From Peronospora farinosa (Eukaryota; Oomycota; Peronosporomycetes; Peronosporales; Peronosporaceae), in assembly GCA_947646735.1 (NCBI GenBank), contig CANTFK010000692.1, forward strand, positions 62,001 through 126,000: a DNA stretch of 64,000 nucleotides, written 5' to 3'. The position numbers were made by a program, and so were the translations under genes. The notes under the pieces are model-generated. The model made no database searches. It saw only the letters and a program-made list of their open reading frames with translations, and was not told where the DNA came from. Shown here one piece after another: positions 11,208 to 21,790 of this stretch (positions within the stretch are counted from its first letter, which is position 1; every line of letters starts with the position of its first letter).

Positions 11208-11691
11208 GATCGTCGAGTGAAGGTTGATGTCGAGTGTGTGGAAGTTAATTTTAGCCAATGATACGATTATATTATGTAAGCAATAGCTATTGGATGAAAT
11301 CATATCCGCTGAAAAGACAATAAAAAAGTGCTTTTTTTTGGTGCGTCCGTCGTGAAACAAAACGGATGTAACCTCTAGAATGTGACTTGAATGTAAGCCT
11401 ACGAGAATCAGTTTCACAATATCTGGGAGAAAAAAAGCCAGCGCGAACCGAAGCAGACGAGAGCGTTCTTGTCTTTCCTCGCACAAAAAATCTATTTTTA
11501 AAAGAAGTGTTATTTTCACAAGATCAATCATACTGAATATTTGTATCAAAACCCTCTTCAAAACGATTAGTACACTCAATCATATTCCATTACTAATTAA
11601 ATAATAAATCTCTCCATCTTGAAGCCTAAATGTGCCTCTCCCAAGCAGGCCACACAAACGAAAAGAATCGCTCGCAATACGACGCATAGCA
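11208..11691. promoter_or_regulatory. Divergent promoter region between PRPF3 and DCP2
   Basis: A 484-base AT-rich gap between two head-to-head ATGs, so both genes must be started from it. No specific element stands out clearly. Confidence 0.5.
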
Positions 11692-12984
11692 ATGACGTTA
11701 CAGACGTGTATGAAAAAGCCAAGTTTAGCTGAAGTGATGGATGAGCTACAAAGCCGTTTTCTAGTAAATTTACCCGAGTCGGAGCTCGTTTCCAGTGAGC
11801 GTCTCTTCTTCCAGATTGAACAATGCTATTGGTTCTACGAGGACTTTTATGCGGATCAATACGCACATTTACAGCACGTCAAATTGAATGATTTTGCTCG
11901 TCAAATGTTTGCACATTGTCCATTACTACGACCACTTGCTCATCGTTGTGACGAGCTCTTTCAGGACTTTAAAACGTATCAACGTCAAGTGCCTGTAGTG
12001 GGCTGTATTCTGCTTAATACGAAACGTACAAAGCTTGTACTCGTACGTAACTGGAAAGGAACGAGTTGGACGTTTCCAAGGGGAAAAGTCAATGAAGGAG
12101 AGTCGGACTTGGAGTGTGCACGACGAGAAGTATTTGAAGAATGCGGCTACGATGTTGGAGATAGACTCGAGTCAAAGCAGCACTTGGAATTTGTAGCTAA
12201 TGATCAGCGCATGCGGATGTACATGTGTCCTGATGTACCAGAAGACTATGCGTTTGCACCGCAGACACGCAAAGAGATTAGTACGATCGAATGGTTTACG
12301 TTTGATGCACTGCCTAAGAAGACGTGGAGTGTTATGCCTTTCATGCCGAGGTTGAAACGATGGGTAAAGGGACACAAGATGACCAAGAAGAAGAGCTGTA
12401 GTGCTGCTATAAATAGCACAGGCCGTGCATCTTCTGTGCCTCGCAATAGACCACTGATGTCGAGCACGAACGGTGGGGCAGTCCAGCAACGCACAGCGAG
12501 CATTTGTGGCAAGAAGAAGACTTATTTGCAAGAGAGGTCAATTTCGACTCCGCACAATGACAGACCAGCTGCTGGCAATTTGAAGAAGACTAATCGCGGC
12601 CACTTTGGTACAGAATGTGACACTGCCACCTCCTACGACGGCTTAAATGGTGAGACGTTTGGCAATGCGAAGAAGGGCTTCAGCGTCGAAGAGATGTTTA
12701 ATGTGAACGAACGCCTGACAGGGCGAAAGTTCGAGTACGATGGCAACCCACATGATTTCGGCAAACCGACATTGCATCCAACTGCATCACAAGCTGCCGC
12801 TGCACTATTTAATGCAAAGGGCCCGAGACCAGTGCGAATTCTTACGCGACGTTTGTCAGCGCCGTTAAAGCGTGTGGAAGAGGAGACATGTCCATCCCCC
12901 AGTCCACTACGTCAATCTGCAGGCTCGACGCCGTTTGGGTATTTCCAGTTTGACGCTGTGGACATCATGGCTGTCGTGACGTAA
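11692..12984 (+). CDS. DCP2: mRNA-decapping enzyme DCP2 (Nudix hydrolase), single exon
   Basis: Removes the 5' m7GDP cap from mRNA, committing it to 5'-3' decay. The chosen start is the first ATG in frame (11692); the open frame upstream begins only at a GTG. It has 430 residues. The N-terminal DCP1-binding domain includes FQIEQCYWFYEDFYAD (about residues 40-55). The Nudix fold follows with the complete G-X5-E-X7-REUXEEXGU box from G131 to Y153, including the metal ligands E146, E149 and E150. The Box B helix region comes next, then a low-complexity, basic C-terminal tail of about 170 residues typical of regulatory DCP2 tails. No intron is needed. Confidence 0.95.
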   Translation: MTLQTCMKKPSLAEVMDELQSRFLVNLPESELVSSERLFFQIEQCYWFYEDFYADQYAHLQHVKLNDFARQMFAHCPLLRPLAHRCDELFQDFKTYQRQVPVVGCILLNTKRTKLVLVRNWKGTSWTFPRGKVNEGESDLECARREVFEECGYDVGDRLESKQHLEFVANDQRMRMYMCPDVPEDYAFAPQTRKEISTIEWFTFDALPKKTWSVMPFMPRLKRWVKGHKMTKKKSCSAAINSTGRASSVPRNRPLMSSTNGGAVQQRTASICGKKKTYLQERSISTPHNDRPAAGNLKKTNRGHFGTECDTATSYDGLNGETFGNAKKGFSVEEMFNVNERLTGRKFEYDGNPHDFGKPTLHPTASQAAAALFNAKGPRPVRILTRRLSAPLKRVEEETCPSPSPLRQSAGSTPFGYFQFDAVDIMAVVT

Positions 12985-13495
12985 CGCAAGTGGCGTCGAC
13001 AACTAGATCGAAGGATTGAAGCTGCTACCGCAAGGAGTGAGGTTTCCGACAGGGACCGCACGACAGCAAAACATCGTGCCTATTGCTTCCATTTGGCAGA
13101 AGCAAGATTGTCCTGCATCAGGCGGTTCGGTTCTTCGCATCAAGTGTCACTTTATATTTTGCATATTGTTCTCTAGCTTTGTACGATAGTAAAGCTGAAG
13201 GTCGTCTCACGTGTTCATGAACGAGAAGGGAAGAACACAGGAGAGACTAGAAGCTAGGTGTTTTTAAACACCGCCCTCTGGGAAGAGACACGTACATGAT
13301 ATTCGTCTTGCTGATGTTGTAGCCAAGAACGCGACATGTCATCATCCTATTATTTAGGCCAGAAGACGAGGAATGGAACACCATATCTGAGCAGCAACGT
13401 GACGTCGGTCATTATTATCTCGCCACTACCACTCGCGTCCGCAACACAGTAGATGTCTACATCTTTACTGCCGATGGACTGTGACATGGCAGCGT
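12985..13495. other. Intergenic between convergent DCP2 and YIF1
   Basis: The 3' flanks of two convergent genes. No coding or repeat signal was recognised. Confidence 0.5.
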
Positions 13496-15297
13496 TTACT
13501 TTTGGCGACCATAACTACTTCCCTGGTGCGGTGGTGTAAGAAATCCAGCACACCAGGACAAGCTGCAAACATGAAACACTGAGACATATAAACAAGTCAA
13601 CCACATGTCACGATGAGCCCACGTGTCCAACGAATATTGTCCACATAGAAGTACTTACCCGAAAAGCAAGTAGTTACGGAAAAGGCGGTTTTCAGGAGTT
13701 GGTTCTGCTACGCTTCCTTTCATGCAGTTGAGCTGTGCCACGACACCATCAACATTGTTAGAGCTGTGACCTACATGAGCTGTGGCCTACATGATACTTC
13801 AGTACACATGCACGTGTAAAGTAAGCAGCGACTCACCGTGAAGTATGATACGGCAATACCAGTGTACAGAAGTGACACGTAATAGGCGATAGAGCCGAGT
13901 AACTGGAAGACGACCGTATTAATCACCAACGGAACATACTTGTAGCCCGAGAAGGATACCAAGTCAAGAAACGAGATGGAGCTGTTCAGCACGTAAAGGC
14001 ACGCAGCCAATACACCAATCTCAATCAACTGCATCACAAGGCAGTAGCTCGCGTCCTTTGTGATCACATCTGGGCTGAACCTGTTACAGAAATTGTAAGG
14101 ACAGGGTTGCCAGAAACGAAACATTGGAAGCTGCACACGTGCGACGTACTGGTTCGACGTGCCCTTGGAATAACCGACAATCAGAATGTACGTGAGAAAA
14201 CCCATCAGCGGGATATACAGATCTGGAGCGTTGCTGTCATGAGTAGGAGGGGCGTACTGCGTCTATTAACATCCAAATTGCAGCATCACTGTTAAGAACC
14301 AAATTGTGCTAAACTGATTGAATCCAAAGACGTACTGGCTTCGATACATCTTGATCGCCGTTGCCCATGCGGCGCCAGTTCTTGTGTCTGAACGGAAGCA
14401 GCAGGATCTAGCGATGCAAAACACTTAGTGTAACATTCACATGTAGCACAGTTCGCAGAATGCGCACCTTGAGACGACTCTTAACGTAAGAGTTATTAAC
14501 AGTAAAGTAATACTTGAGACTACCCCAAACGCCATAAGCTCCCGGAAGATACATCTCCGATTGTTTTTGCAGGAAATCCTGTGCACTGTTCATCGCTAGT
14601 CCTGCCATCGGGTTGCTTTACCAGCATCAAAACACAGCACAATTCAATACCACCATCACCTTTTATATCAACTAGAAACTAACCTGGAGAACTGATTAAT
14701 GAAATCAGGCTGTTGCACCTGCTGAGGATGCTGCACCTGCTGTTGTGAGTTGTTGCTCATCGGCGTGTGCTGAGAAGGATTCTGACCATATCCATCTAAG
14801 TTGCTGGGATGACGGTGCTGAAAGCCTGTCGGCATCGATTGGAACTGCTGAGCAGGAGATACATGCATTCCTGGCTGCTGGAACTTTGCAGCAATACACC
14901 ACGTCCCATCAGAGTACGTTAGACTGGCAATTTACGCAGATACTTTGATCCTGTGACTTGAAACTCACGTCTTGGGAGAAGGCAGAAGGTGCCTGTTGGT
15001 TATAGAATCCTGCATCTTGTGGTAATGTCTGCATCGGAGCCGAAGACGTTGCAGATTTCTGATAAAATTGATGTGCAGGACCGCGCTGCGGCGTCCGGTG
15101 GTGGCCAATTGCAGGCGGCGTCGAGAACTGTGGCGTTTTGCCACCATCTGGCGTCAAATTGAGCTGCACTGGCTGCTGGTGTTTGTTGGGATTCGAGAAG
15201 GAGCCTATACATCATTTAGATAGAGGGAGAGGTGGTGAGGATGGGGATTAATAGAGCTAGGAGAGATACAAGACGACATGATACCTGGTTGCGCCAT
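13496..15297 (-). CDS. YIF1: YIF1 family ER-Golgi transport membrane protein (nine exons)
   Basis: Partner of Yip1-type proteins in COPII vesicle formation and ER-Golgi traffic. I join 15297-15285, 15204-14969, 14883-14684, 14615-14468, 14407-14336, 14262-14150, 14080-13837, 13786-13659 and 13562-13496; every junction keeps frame, giving 406 residues. The N-terminal half is Q/P/S-rich and disordered. The YIF1 core follows: YLPGAYGVWGSLKYYFTVNN, YVKSRLKILLLPFRHKNW, PDLYIPLMGFLTYILIVGY, FSPDVITKDASYCLVMQLIE, then hydrophobic helices (IGVLAACLYVLNSS, LVSFSGYKYVPLVINTVVF, IAYYVSLLYTGIAVSYF). The last exon, giving a short polar tail, is the least certain. A 13-nt coding first exon and 64-86 nt introns are notable for an oomycete gene. 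Confidence 0.88.
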
Positions 15298-15932
15298 GAT
15301 AATCTTGGGTGGGCTTGTTTATCTGTGAGTAAAACGTGGCAGGTGTGTACTGTACATCAAATACCTCCAATCAGGACTATGCTCGATTTTTGACGACGAA
15401 AACATTTGCTGATATGACAAAAGTTGACACTACAGTAATGTAAACGGTTTTAGAGCTGAAGTAACAATAGTTGTGTGTGGAGTAGAGTAAACGCTTTGCT
15501 TGAGATAGGAGCTGTACGAAGCAGTCACGAATTGTGTGCGCCCGCTTGAGATTGCCTACTTTTGCGGGAAAAGGTAGAGAAATTGGAGATGAAGGTGGAA
15601 AGCGTGTGTGTTTGTTACCCCACTTATAAGAGAAACAAGCGAGTTTGGGCAGAGTACGAAAAGTTTGATTACAACAAATCTCTAGCAGGTGTTAAAGAGC
15701 ATCTTCTGAGGCGAATCTTACAGCAAATACGCTAGTTTCAGCACTTATGGGGAACGAGCATCATACTCATGACAGTTGTGATGCAAATAGCCAAATGCTC
15801 AGCATTGATTCAGTGACGTCGCATCCTTTTGAAGGCCCAGGAATGATCGTGGACACGCTACTTTTTCTTGTGTAAATGCTGCCCATATTTCACTCACTTT
15901 CGTCACAAGCATAGCAACTTTCTTCTGTAAAG
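15298..15932. other. 5' flank of YIF1
   Basis: No coding region is supported here. The stretch is AT-rich with short open frames only, and presumably includes the YIF1 promoter. Confidence 0.45.
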
Positions 15933-16529
15933 ATGCGATTTGCCCAGGTATCACTTCAGTCACCACCATTTATTTTATACCAACAGCTTTCGATCACAAA
16001 TGCGATCTCAGTCTATCCCACTGACAAGTACAAATTACATATGACTGCAGTAGTCTTGAGATGGGTGCCTATTGCGATATATATGTATTATCGTCATTGG
16101 GAGAGTACACCTCACCATCCTACCCACCTCCTGGATTGGCTTGAACACTGCGCATACTGTAGCGTACCACGCATCTCGCCGCAGGTCACAGCAAAGCTGT
16201 TAGCCCGGTACCCGGAAGACATTGATCTATTCGCCACAGCCTGGAGGACGATTTGGGAAGTCGCAGTGACCGTCATTATCACAATGCTCTGGCAACTTCG
16301 CGTGGATAGGATTTTTAACAATGCGCTTATCCCGATACAAGCCAGTGAAACTTTGATCTGGAAAAGGATTCAGCTCCAACTGAGGGCGCTCATTAAAGTC
16401 TCCATTGCAGGGCGGCCACAGCCGTCCGTGGAGCCCAACTATCTAACGCCGGACTGCCCTCTCGGTTCTGATATAAACATGTTACGACATATTTATATCA
16501 GAACCGAGAGGGCAGTCCGGCGTTCATAG
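15933..16529 (+). pseudogene. Retroelement remnant (probable C-terminal part of a non-LTR pol)
   Basis: A 198-residue open frame whose middle resembles the region after reverse transcriptase in non-LTR elements: HLLDWLEHCAYC followed by LFATAWRTIWEVAVTVIITMLWQLRVDRIFNN and a long amphipathic helix. No catalytic motif is present, so this is at most a fragment. Its 3' end runs into the perfect inverted repeat at 16445-16524, so the last residues come from a palindrome and not from a conserved protein. It could also be a spurious frame. Confidence 0.4.
16445..16524. repeat. Perfect inverted repeat, 33-bp arms, 14-base loop
   Basis: The left arm at 16445-16477 starts AACGCCGGACTG and is repeated exactly, in reverse complement, at 16492-16524; the loop is 16478-16491. 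The symmetry stops sharply at both ends (T at 16444, C at 16525). RNA from either strand would form a very stable hairpin. Confidence 0.95.
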
Positions 16530-17601
16530 ACGTGCTGCCAGCCGTAGGCAATGCCTGGACCCTCCAGCGTTGCTTAACTACCTACCAGAGATCTTGCACT
16601 AATCAGTAAATAGACAATCTGTTCTCTCGAAATATATGAATTACAAGTAAATTGGGTTTGTACGTTTTTTGAATAAAAATGTTAAAACGAAATATAGCAT
16701 GCGTGATTTATTCCTAATGGGAATTCGTTCGTTATAGGAACCAGATCTGATTCAGCATTGCAGAGCTCGGGTATAATACTAAAAAGTGCTCGACGAGGGA
16801 TTTTGCAAGTACCGTAACGAACACAAAACTAGTCGGTCCGACTACCGTTTCTAGTACAATGTAAGTAAAGATTGTTGCGTATTAAGTTATAGAGGTTATT
16901 ATCTACTGTCTTTGTTTCAGGCGTATTGCACATGCTGCTGGGATTAAATTGTTTTAGTAGAGAGACAATGGGTACATTATATCGAGCTAACTGTTGCTAC
17001 AAAAGGTTGAGCGAATTATTGTCAGATGCTTTTTGAGATATTGCAGATATTTCGACGGATCCCCGCTGAGATTTGGGGCGTGCATCATGTGCATGGCGAT
17101 CACTTGAATACAATGGTGCATCTACCTGGTGTGGAAATTTCTGTTGAGAATTGCACTGGTGCCGGTACGATTGCTGCAAATTTTCCATGCCTATACTTGT
17201 GGTAAAAGTCATGGCTATTTACAGGCGACAGCATGGTTGACGGGACGGTATACGGCTTGCTAGCAGGACACGACATTTTCCAGAGTTGTCATATGGGCAT
17301 GACCGCTGCTCGGCATTGTCTTTCGTCTGAGCATGCTATTAGTCCGACCTTATCACCCCATGTTTTGCATTCCTAGTTTTGACGCACTCGAGGTGACGCA
17401 AGAAACGTGCAATGGAACTCGACAGGCAAATGGAATTCTACAATCAACGACACTATGTGCTGCACAATCTCTCGAGTCGCGTTTTATCGAGCAGCGAGGA
17501 TTGACAAGTATGTTTATTGTCCAGAATGTATAGTGAGTGCACTGTTCGCTGCTGTTTCCAGTAAAGCACTGCGGTTCGCCTTCCACTCATGGCATTTCTT
17601 T
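16530..17601. other. Intergenic, retroelement remnant to MYND gene
   Basis: About 1 kb with only short, unrecognised open frames on both strands. It lies at the 3' side of the MYND/AHA1 gene. Confidence 0.45.
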
Positions 17602-18860
17602 CTATTGCTGTTGAAAATCGTTCGCAAACACGCCAATCAGTCGCATCAATTCCTTCTGGAGGCCGCTGTTTTTCTTGGCAACGAACGCCTCCACAGCACT
17701 TTGTTCGCTGGCATTGCTGAGCTTGTCGGTCAACCTACACGAGATCTGCAAAGAACAAGACATCGGCAAAACAATCTTAGCTAAACAATCGTAGCTACAC
17801 AAAACATGACACATCTAGCTATATCATCACCTGATAATCCTCGTCGTTCGAGATGTCGTTCATTTCATACAAGCCTTTGCAAGTACCTCCACCACTAACC
17901 GAGACTTCAAAGGGAAGATTCAAGTTGAAGTCAAACAAATACCGTTTCTTGCCTCGTACAACGCAGATACTAGCATCACCCGCAATTTTCTCAGGCGCTT
18001 TTAATGTCGCCTGCATATTGTTTTCCACATAGGTTGCACCCGTAAAGACGTCGGTCCACTTTTCCTCTGCCCACTTGGTCACCACACGTTCTTCAAATGT
18101 ACCCGCCGTGTTCCAAGCAGATCCATCATGTTGCACTGATGTCGCCTACAAAAAAGAAACCCACGGTACAAAAATAAAATGTTAACTAAAAAGTCGTCCG
18201 TCATTCAAAAAGTGTCACCTTCCTCACCGTCACAGGTTTTGGTTCAATTTTTTGGGGTGCAATGTCTCCAATTAAAGTCTCTTCTTCCTTGGATAATTCT
18301 CGATGAAAATATGGAAGTCCATTCTTATAACCTCTCATATTATCCGGTAAATCCGGTTCATCCGTCACCACAATGGACGACTTACCACGGGTCTCTTTTG
18401 ACTTGTTGTCACTTGAAATGGTCGTCTTTTGTTTCAAAAAAGACGAGCTCGAAGAGGATGAAGTAGACGTCGATTGCTTCACAGAAGCTCGACGTACTAC
18501 TTCCGGGTTTTTTCTCGTTTCTGGTGTCTTACAAATGCGTCTATGGAATGGCCAGTCACTTGCTTGACATTTCCGGGCGCAATAGACGACCTTTTTACAC
18601 ACGCTGCACTTGAGTTTTGCCCCTTTTTTACTGCAATTGCGACACTTTGATGCGTCCACACGAGCCACGGGATCTTCGTCTTCGTCGGAGTCAGCGCCAA
18701 TGTTTTTAAAACGAGAATAATCATTTACATCCACTTTAACTTCTTTGGTTCGTTCGATAAAGGAATTTACATCGAGAGCATTACAAGTTGAAGTTGAGAC
18801 TGGAGACGAGTCAACACCGACATTGAGGTTCATAGCAGTTGATGGTGGGACGGACGCCAT
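17602..18860 (-). CDS. MYND zinc finger fused to an AHA1 N-terminal (Hsp90 co-chaperone) domain, three exons
   Basis: I join 18860-18228 (or to 18222), 18145-17831 and 17745-17602, about 363 residues. Residues 70-115 carry a MYND finger with the full ligand set C-X2-C-X7-C-X2-C...YC-X3-C-X7-H-X3-C (CRNCSKKGAKLKCSVCKKVV). A serine-rich linker follows. Exons 2 and 3 encode an AHA1 N-terminal domain: AWNTAGTFEERVVTKWAEEK, the hydrophobic strand KRYLFDFNLNLPFEVS, KGLYEMNDISNDEDYQ, and a C-terminal helix ending LMRLIGVFANDF. That domain binds the Hsp90 middle segment and stimulates its ATPase. There is no AHA1 C-terminal domain, so the Hsp90 part resembles yeast Hch1. Two alternative donors for exon 1 (ACG/GTGAGG or six bases later) both keep frame. 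Confidence 0.85.
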
Positions 18861-19579
18861 TTGGTGACTAGTCGGTAAATTGGATATTGCAATTATTTTG
18901 GGTTCAATAATTGATGTGATCGAATTTTCTCGATCATCGGTAATTTATGAAAGTCGAGTGTGGGAGTTTTGTAGATATTAAGCTGTCGTATACATGTATA
19001 CAACCTTTTGAAACGGTTTTTGCCTGATGGTAGGTCTCATGGAACGAACCAGCACGGAAATACGATTGCTGTCATTGATAGAGACATCAACACAGAATCA
19101 GCCAGCATTCACTCGATTTGGCTCGGCTTGCTAGCAAAATCAAAATACATCGAGGCCTTTTCAACCACGAGAATCAAAGTTTTCGTCGTCTTGTTTGTTT
19201 GTCTATCGTGTCGTTGAAGGCCGCCATTTGACATGGTGAACCCGAACGGCAGGCAGCTCAATCATGTAATCAAAGGATTCGGCAAACATCGCCATTCCAT
19301 TATACGTCCGTGTCATTCGCTGGGTATATGGTGCAATGGGACTTCAAATCGCACATACTGTACACGCAGATGTGATTACTCTGCTGCGATCTCGCACACC
19401 TTCATTACCCAGTGCGTCCGAAAACGAGTGCGTCTGCACAGTCATTGCGATGGTGACCGTCAGCACGTGGGCACCCGTTCCGGCAATTAGACGCTCATGC
19501 CGTCTATGTGATAACCGTACCGCTTGATCATCCAGAAGCAGCAAGTCCATACAGAGTCAACACTTACTAGATGTTGAGT
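18861..19579. other. Intergenic between the MYND gene and M96-like copy 1
   Basis: Contains the 5' flank of the MYND gene and the 3' flank of the first M96-like gene. No supported coding region. Confidence 0.45.
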
Positions 19580-21251
19580 CTATATACCTTGATCCATCAA
19601 AACGTTTTCAATGAGTTCCTGACTGGCCGTGATGTTGCCCGCCACGGTTCCCAACATGAAGTCTGTTAATGCACGCACAGCCGCGGGGTCATACACCGTG
19701 TGATCCTCCTTCTCTGGTGACACCAATGAACATAACTGTAAGAGTGAAAATTCGCGGTATGGTGCGGATACCTTTGCCCTTTTGGTGAGAGCGTATCCTT
19801 GATGACGAAAACCAAGACCCTTGACACGCTGGTCATCGAACTCAAGCGGAACGACACTTGATACCCAAATTACAATCTCGCGGTCTTCTTCTACATATCG
19901 TCGCAGCACCTGCTTCGCATGAAAATCCGCACGTGCATTGTCGGCAAAAAACTCTTTCGCAAAGTCCTCAATGATTGTGTCCGGTGTATCTGGTGTTGCC
20001 AAGTGCTTTACAAAACCACAAATCACTGTCAGCTATACACAAGCAGTAGCAACATCACACTATGTCCTTACCCTTGCCACCTTTCCTTCGTACATGTTAC
20101 CGCGATGTTTCTCTGCTCCCTTAAAGTGATCCCACACCGCTTTTGCCGTCGCGCGCATGCCGAAAGGCATTACTTTGTTCGCATATATATCAAGGTACAT
20201 GTAGTCCGCGCCTTCGCGCATCCGAGCGTCGCGATGCGTAGTTTCCATCGTTGCCAATCCATTCGCAGCAAACACAGTGTCCACTTCCCGATACGCCCTA
20301 TCCAGATGCGCCAGCAAGTCCTTGAAATCGTTTACATCAGCACGAAAATCCAGCGTTCGTCCCTGGGAATACTTGGACTTCTTCGTTTGTGACAAGCTTG
20401 AACACTCGACAACCTACACCATAAACACGCCCAACACTCCATCAGAAATCTTACTCCATCATCATATCATCACGACTCGCTTCAACCTGTTTGTTTGCTC
20501 TCTTTTGTAGCAAACTCTCCAGTCCCTTTGCCATCTTAATCTGATTCTCCAGTATAAGTTTAAGCCGGACGTTCTCCCGCTCCGCCTTCTCCCTTCTTCT
20601 GCGTTGGCGACACGCTACCTCCCTCCACACTGTCGGTATCTGCACCGAATCATACCTCGACACTGTTGAACCTGCATTTGTCTCCTGTTTTGTAAATCCT
20701 TTTTCTAGTTTCTTGCTATTATGACGAATAGCTCTCGGTTTTGCTCTTGGATGGAGCTTCAGCGCTCTTAGTTCCAACTCCATCTGCTTGACCTTTTCCC
20801 TAAGGTATGCCAACTCAATTTTGCGTTCGTTTCTGGCTCTATTAGGGTCTCCTCTTGTCACAGGCATTTTCCGGCCAGTCGTTTTCTTCCTGCCTCTAAT
20901 TCCTAGCTTCCTCGTCTGTTCTGAAGTAGGGAGACCCTGTTCGAGTCTTGTAGGTGCCTCATTCGATAGCTGAAACAGTGGAGAAGACGGAGACGTCATT
21001 GTCGTGTCACTTGCATCCTCTATAGACTCATTTATGTCTGTGAAAGTCGATGCTAATGGCGTGGCACTAGGCGATAAGAGCTCAATGTCATCAACTGATG
21101 CGGATGCTAGAGACGACACAAAAGTAGCGGAAGAAGCGCCACTTGTAGAGGGGGACACTGTAAACATGGACGTGTCAATAGAATACTGCTCCACGTACGA
21201 CAGGGCTGCTTCAAAGGCACGCATGGCGTCGTCATCTTCTAGGAATGCCAT
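19580..21251 (-). CDS. M96-like bZIP/START-like protein, copy 1 (three exons)
   Basis: I join 21251-20487, 20413-20072 and 20005-19580, all in phase 0, giving 510 residues. An acidic serine/threonine-rich N-terminus is followed near residue 125 by a basic segment and coiled coil (RNERKIELAYLREKVKQMEL) that resembles a bZIP. A second basic helix follows (IPTVWREVACRQRRRREKAE). Exons 2 and 3 encode a START-like region with FKDLLAHLDRAYREVDTVFA, KVMPFGMRATAKAVWDHFKG, ADFHAKQVLRRYVEEDREIV and VKGLGFRHQGYALTK. This layout matches proteins annotated in Phytophthora genomes as 'M96 mating-specific protein' family. Function is not established; a regulatory role in sexual stages is only suggested by the name. 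The neighbour at 21791-23412 is a diverged paralogue with the same exon plan. Confidence 0.68.
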
Positions 21252-21790
21252 CTCAGTGCTTCAGACGAAGCAAAATATGAATATTAAATGGTCGGGATAA
21301 TACTACTATTTTATAAGAGAATCAGCGGGGATGGGCAGGTTGAAGTTGACCGCGCTATACGTGTCCGGTATTGACGCCAGCGTTGGTTGTATACGGCTTA
21401 TCCGGACACACCAGGGGTAATGTTGCTGTTTGTGACCAAGTTGACAGGTGGTGCGAGACTTGATCATGACACAATGACGTCACGCGAAATGTGGTCGAAA
21501 TGGGCTGCTATTGGCAAACACAAAATGCGTTACGTTGCCGATGTGTCTATCACCTCCAGCACTTGCATGTCTGCTCGAGAGCTGTATGAAAATACCTCCA
21601 TATGATCTATTTGGCGAGTCCACTGACGGTAGCATTGCCGTCATCACCTTCAAAACCATGTCCGCTTGGTTAACAAGTCGGTGCACGTTCCTGCACTAGT
21701 CCAATTTCGGCACGACGTCACTGTCTCTTCAGTGTGCACGCACTCATACCGATAGGACGTCTTCGGTGCTCTCAATTGTCGTTATTGATG
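21252..21790. other. Spacer between the two M96-like paralogues
   Basis: About 540 bases with one short unrecognised plus-strand frame (21387-21605). It serves as the promoter side of copy 1 and the 3' flank of copy 2. Confidence 0.45.

Noticed and set aside
15933..16529. Treating the 198-codon frame as a real host gene
   Set aside because: Its last part is encoded by a perfect palindrome and its middle resembles a retroelement end; a functional host protein is unlikely.
16997..17212. 71-codon minus-strand frame near the MYND gene
   Set aside because: Glutamine- and serine-rich, no family, and no plausible splice link to the gene at 17602-18860.
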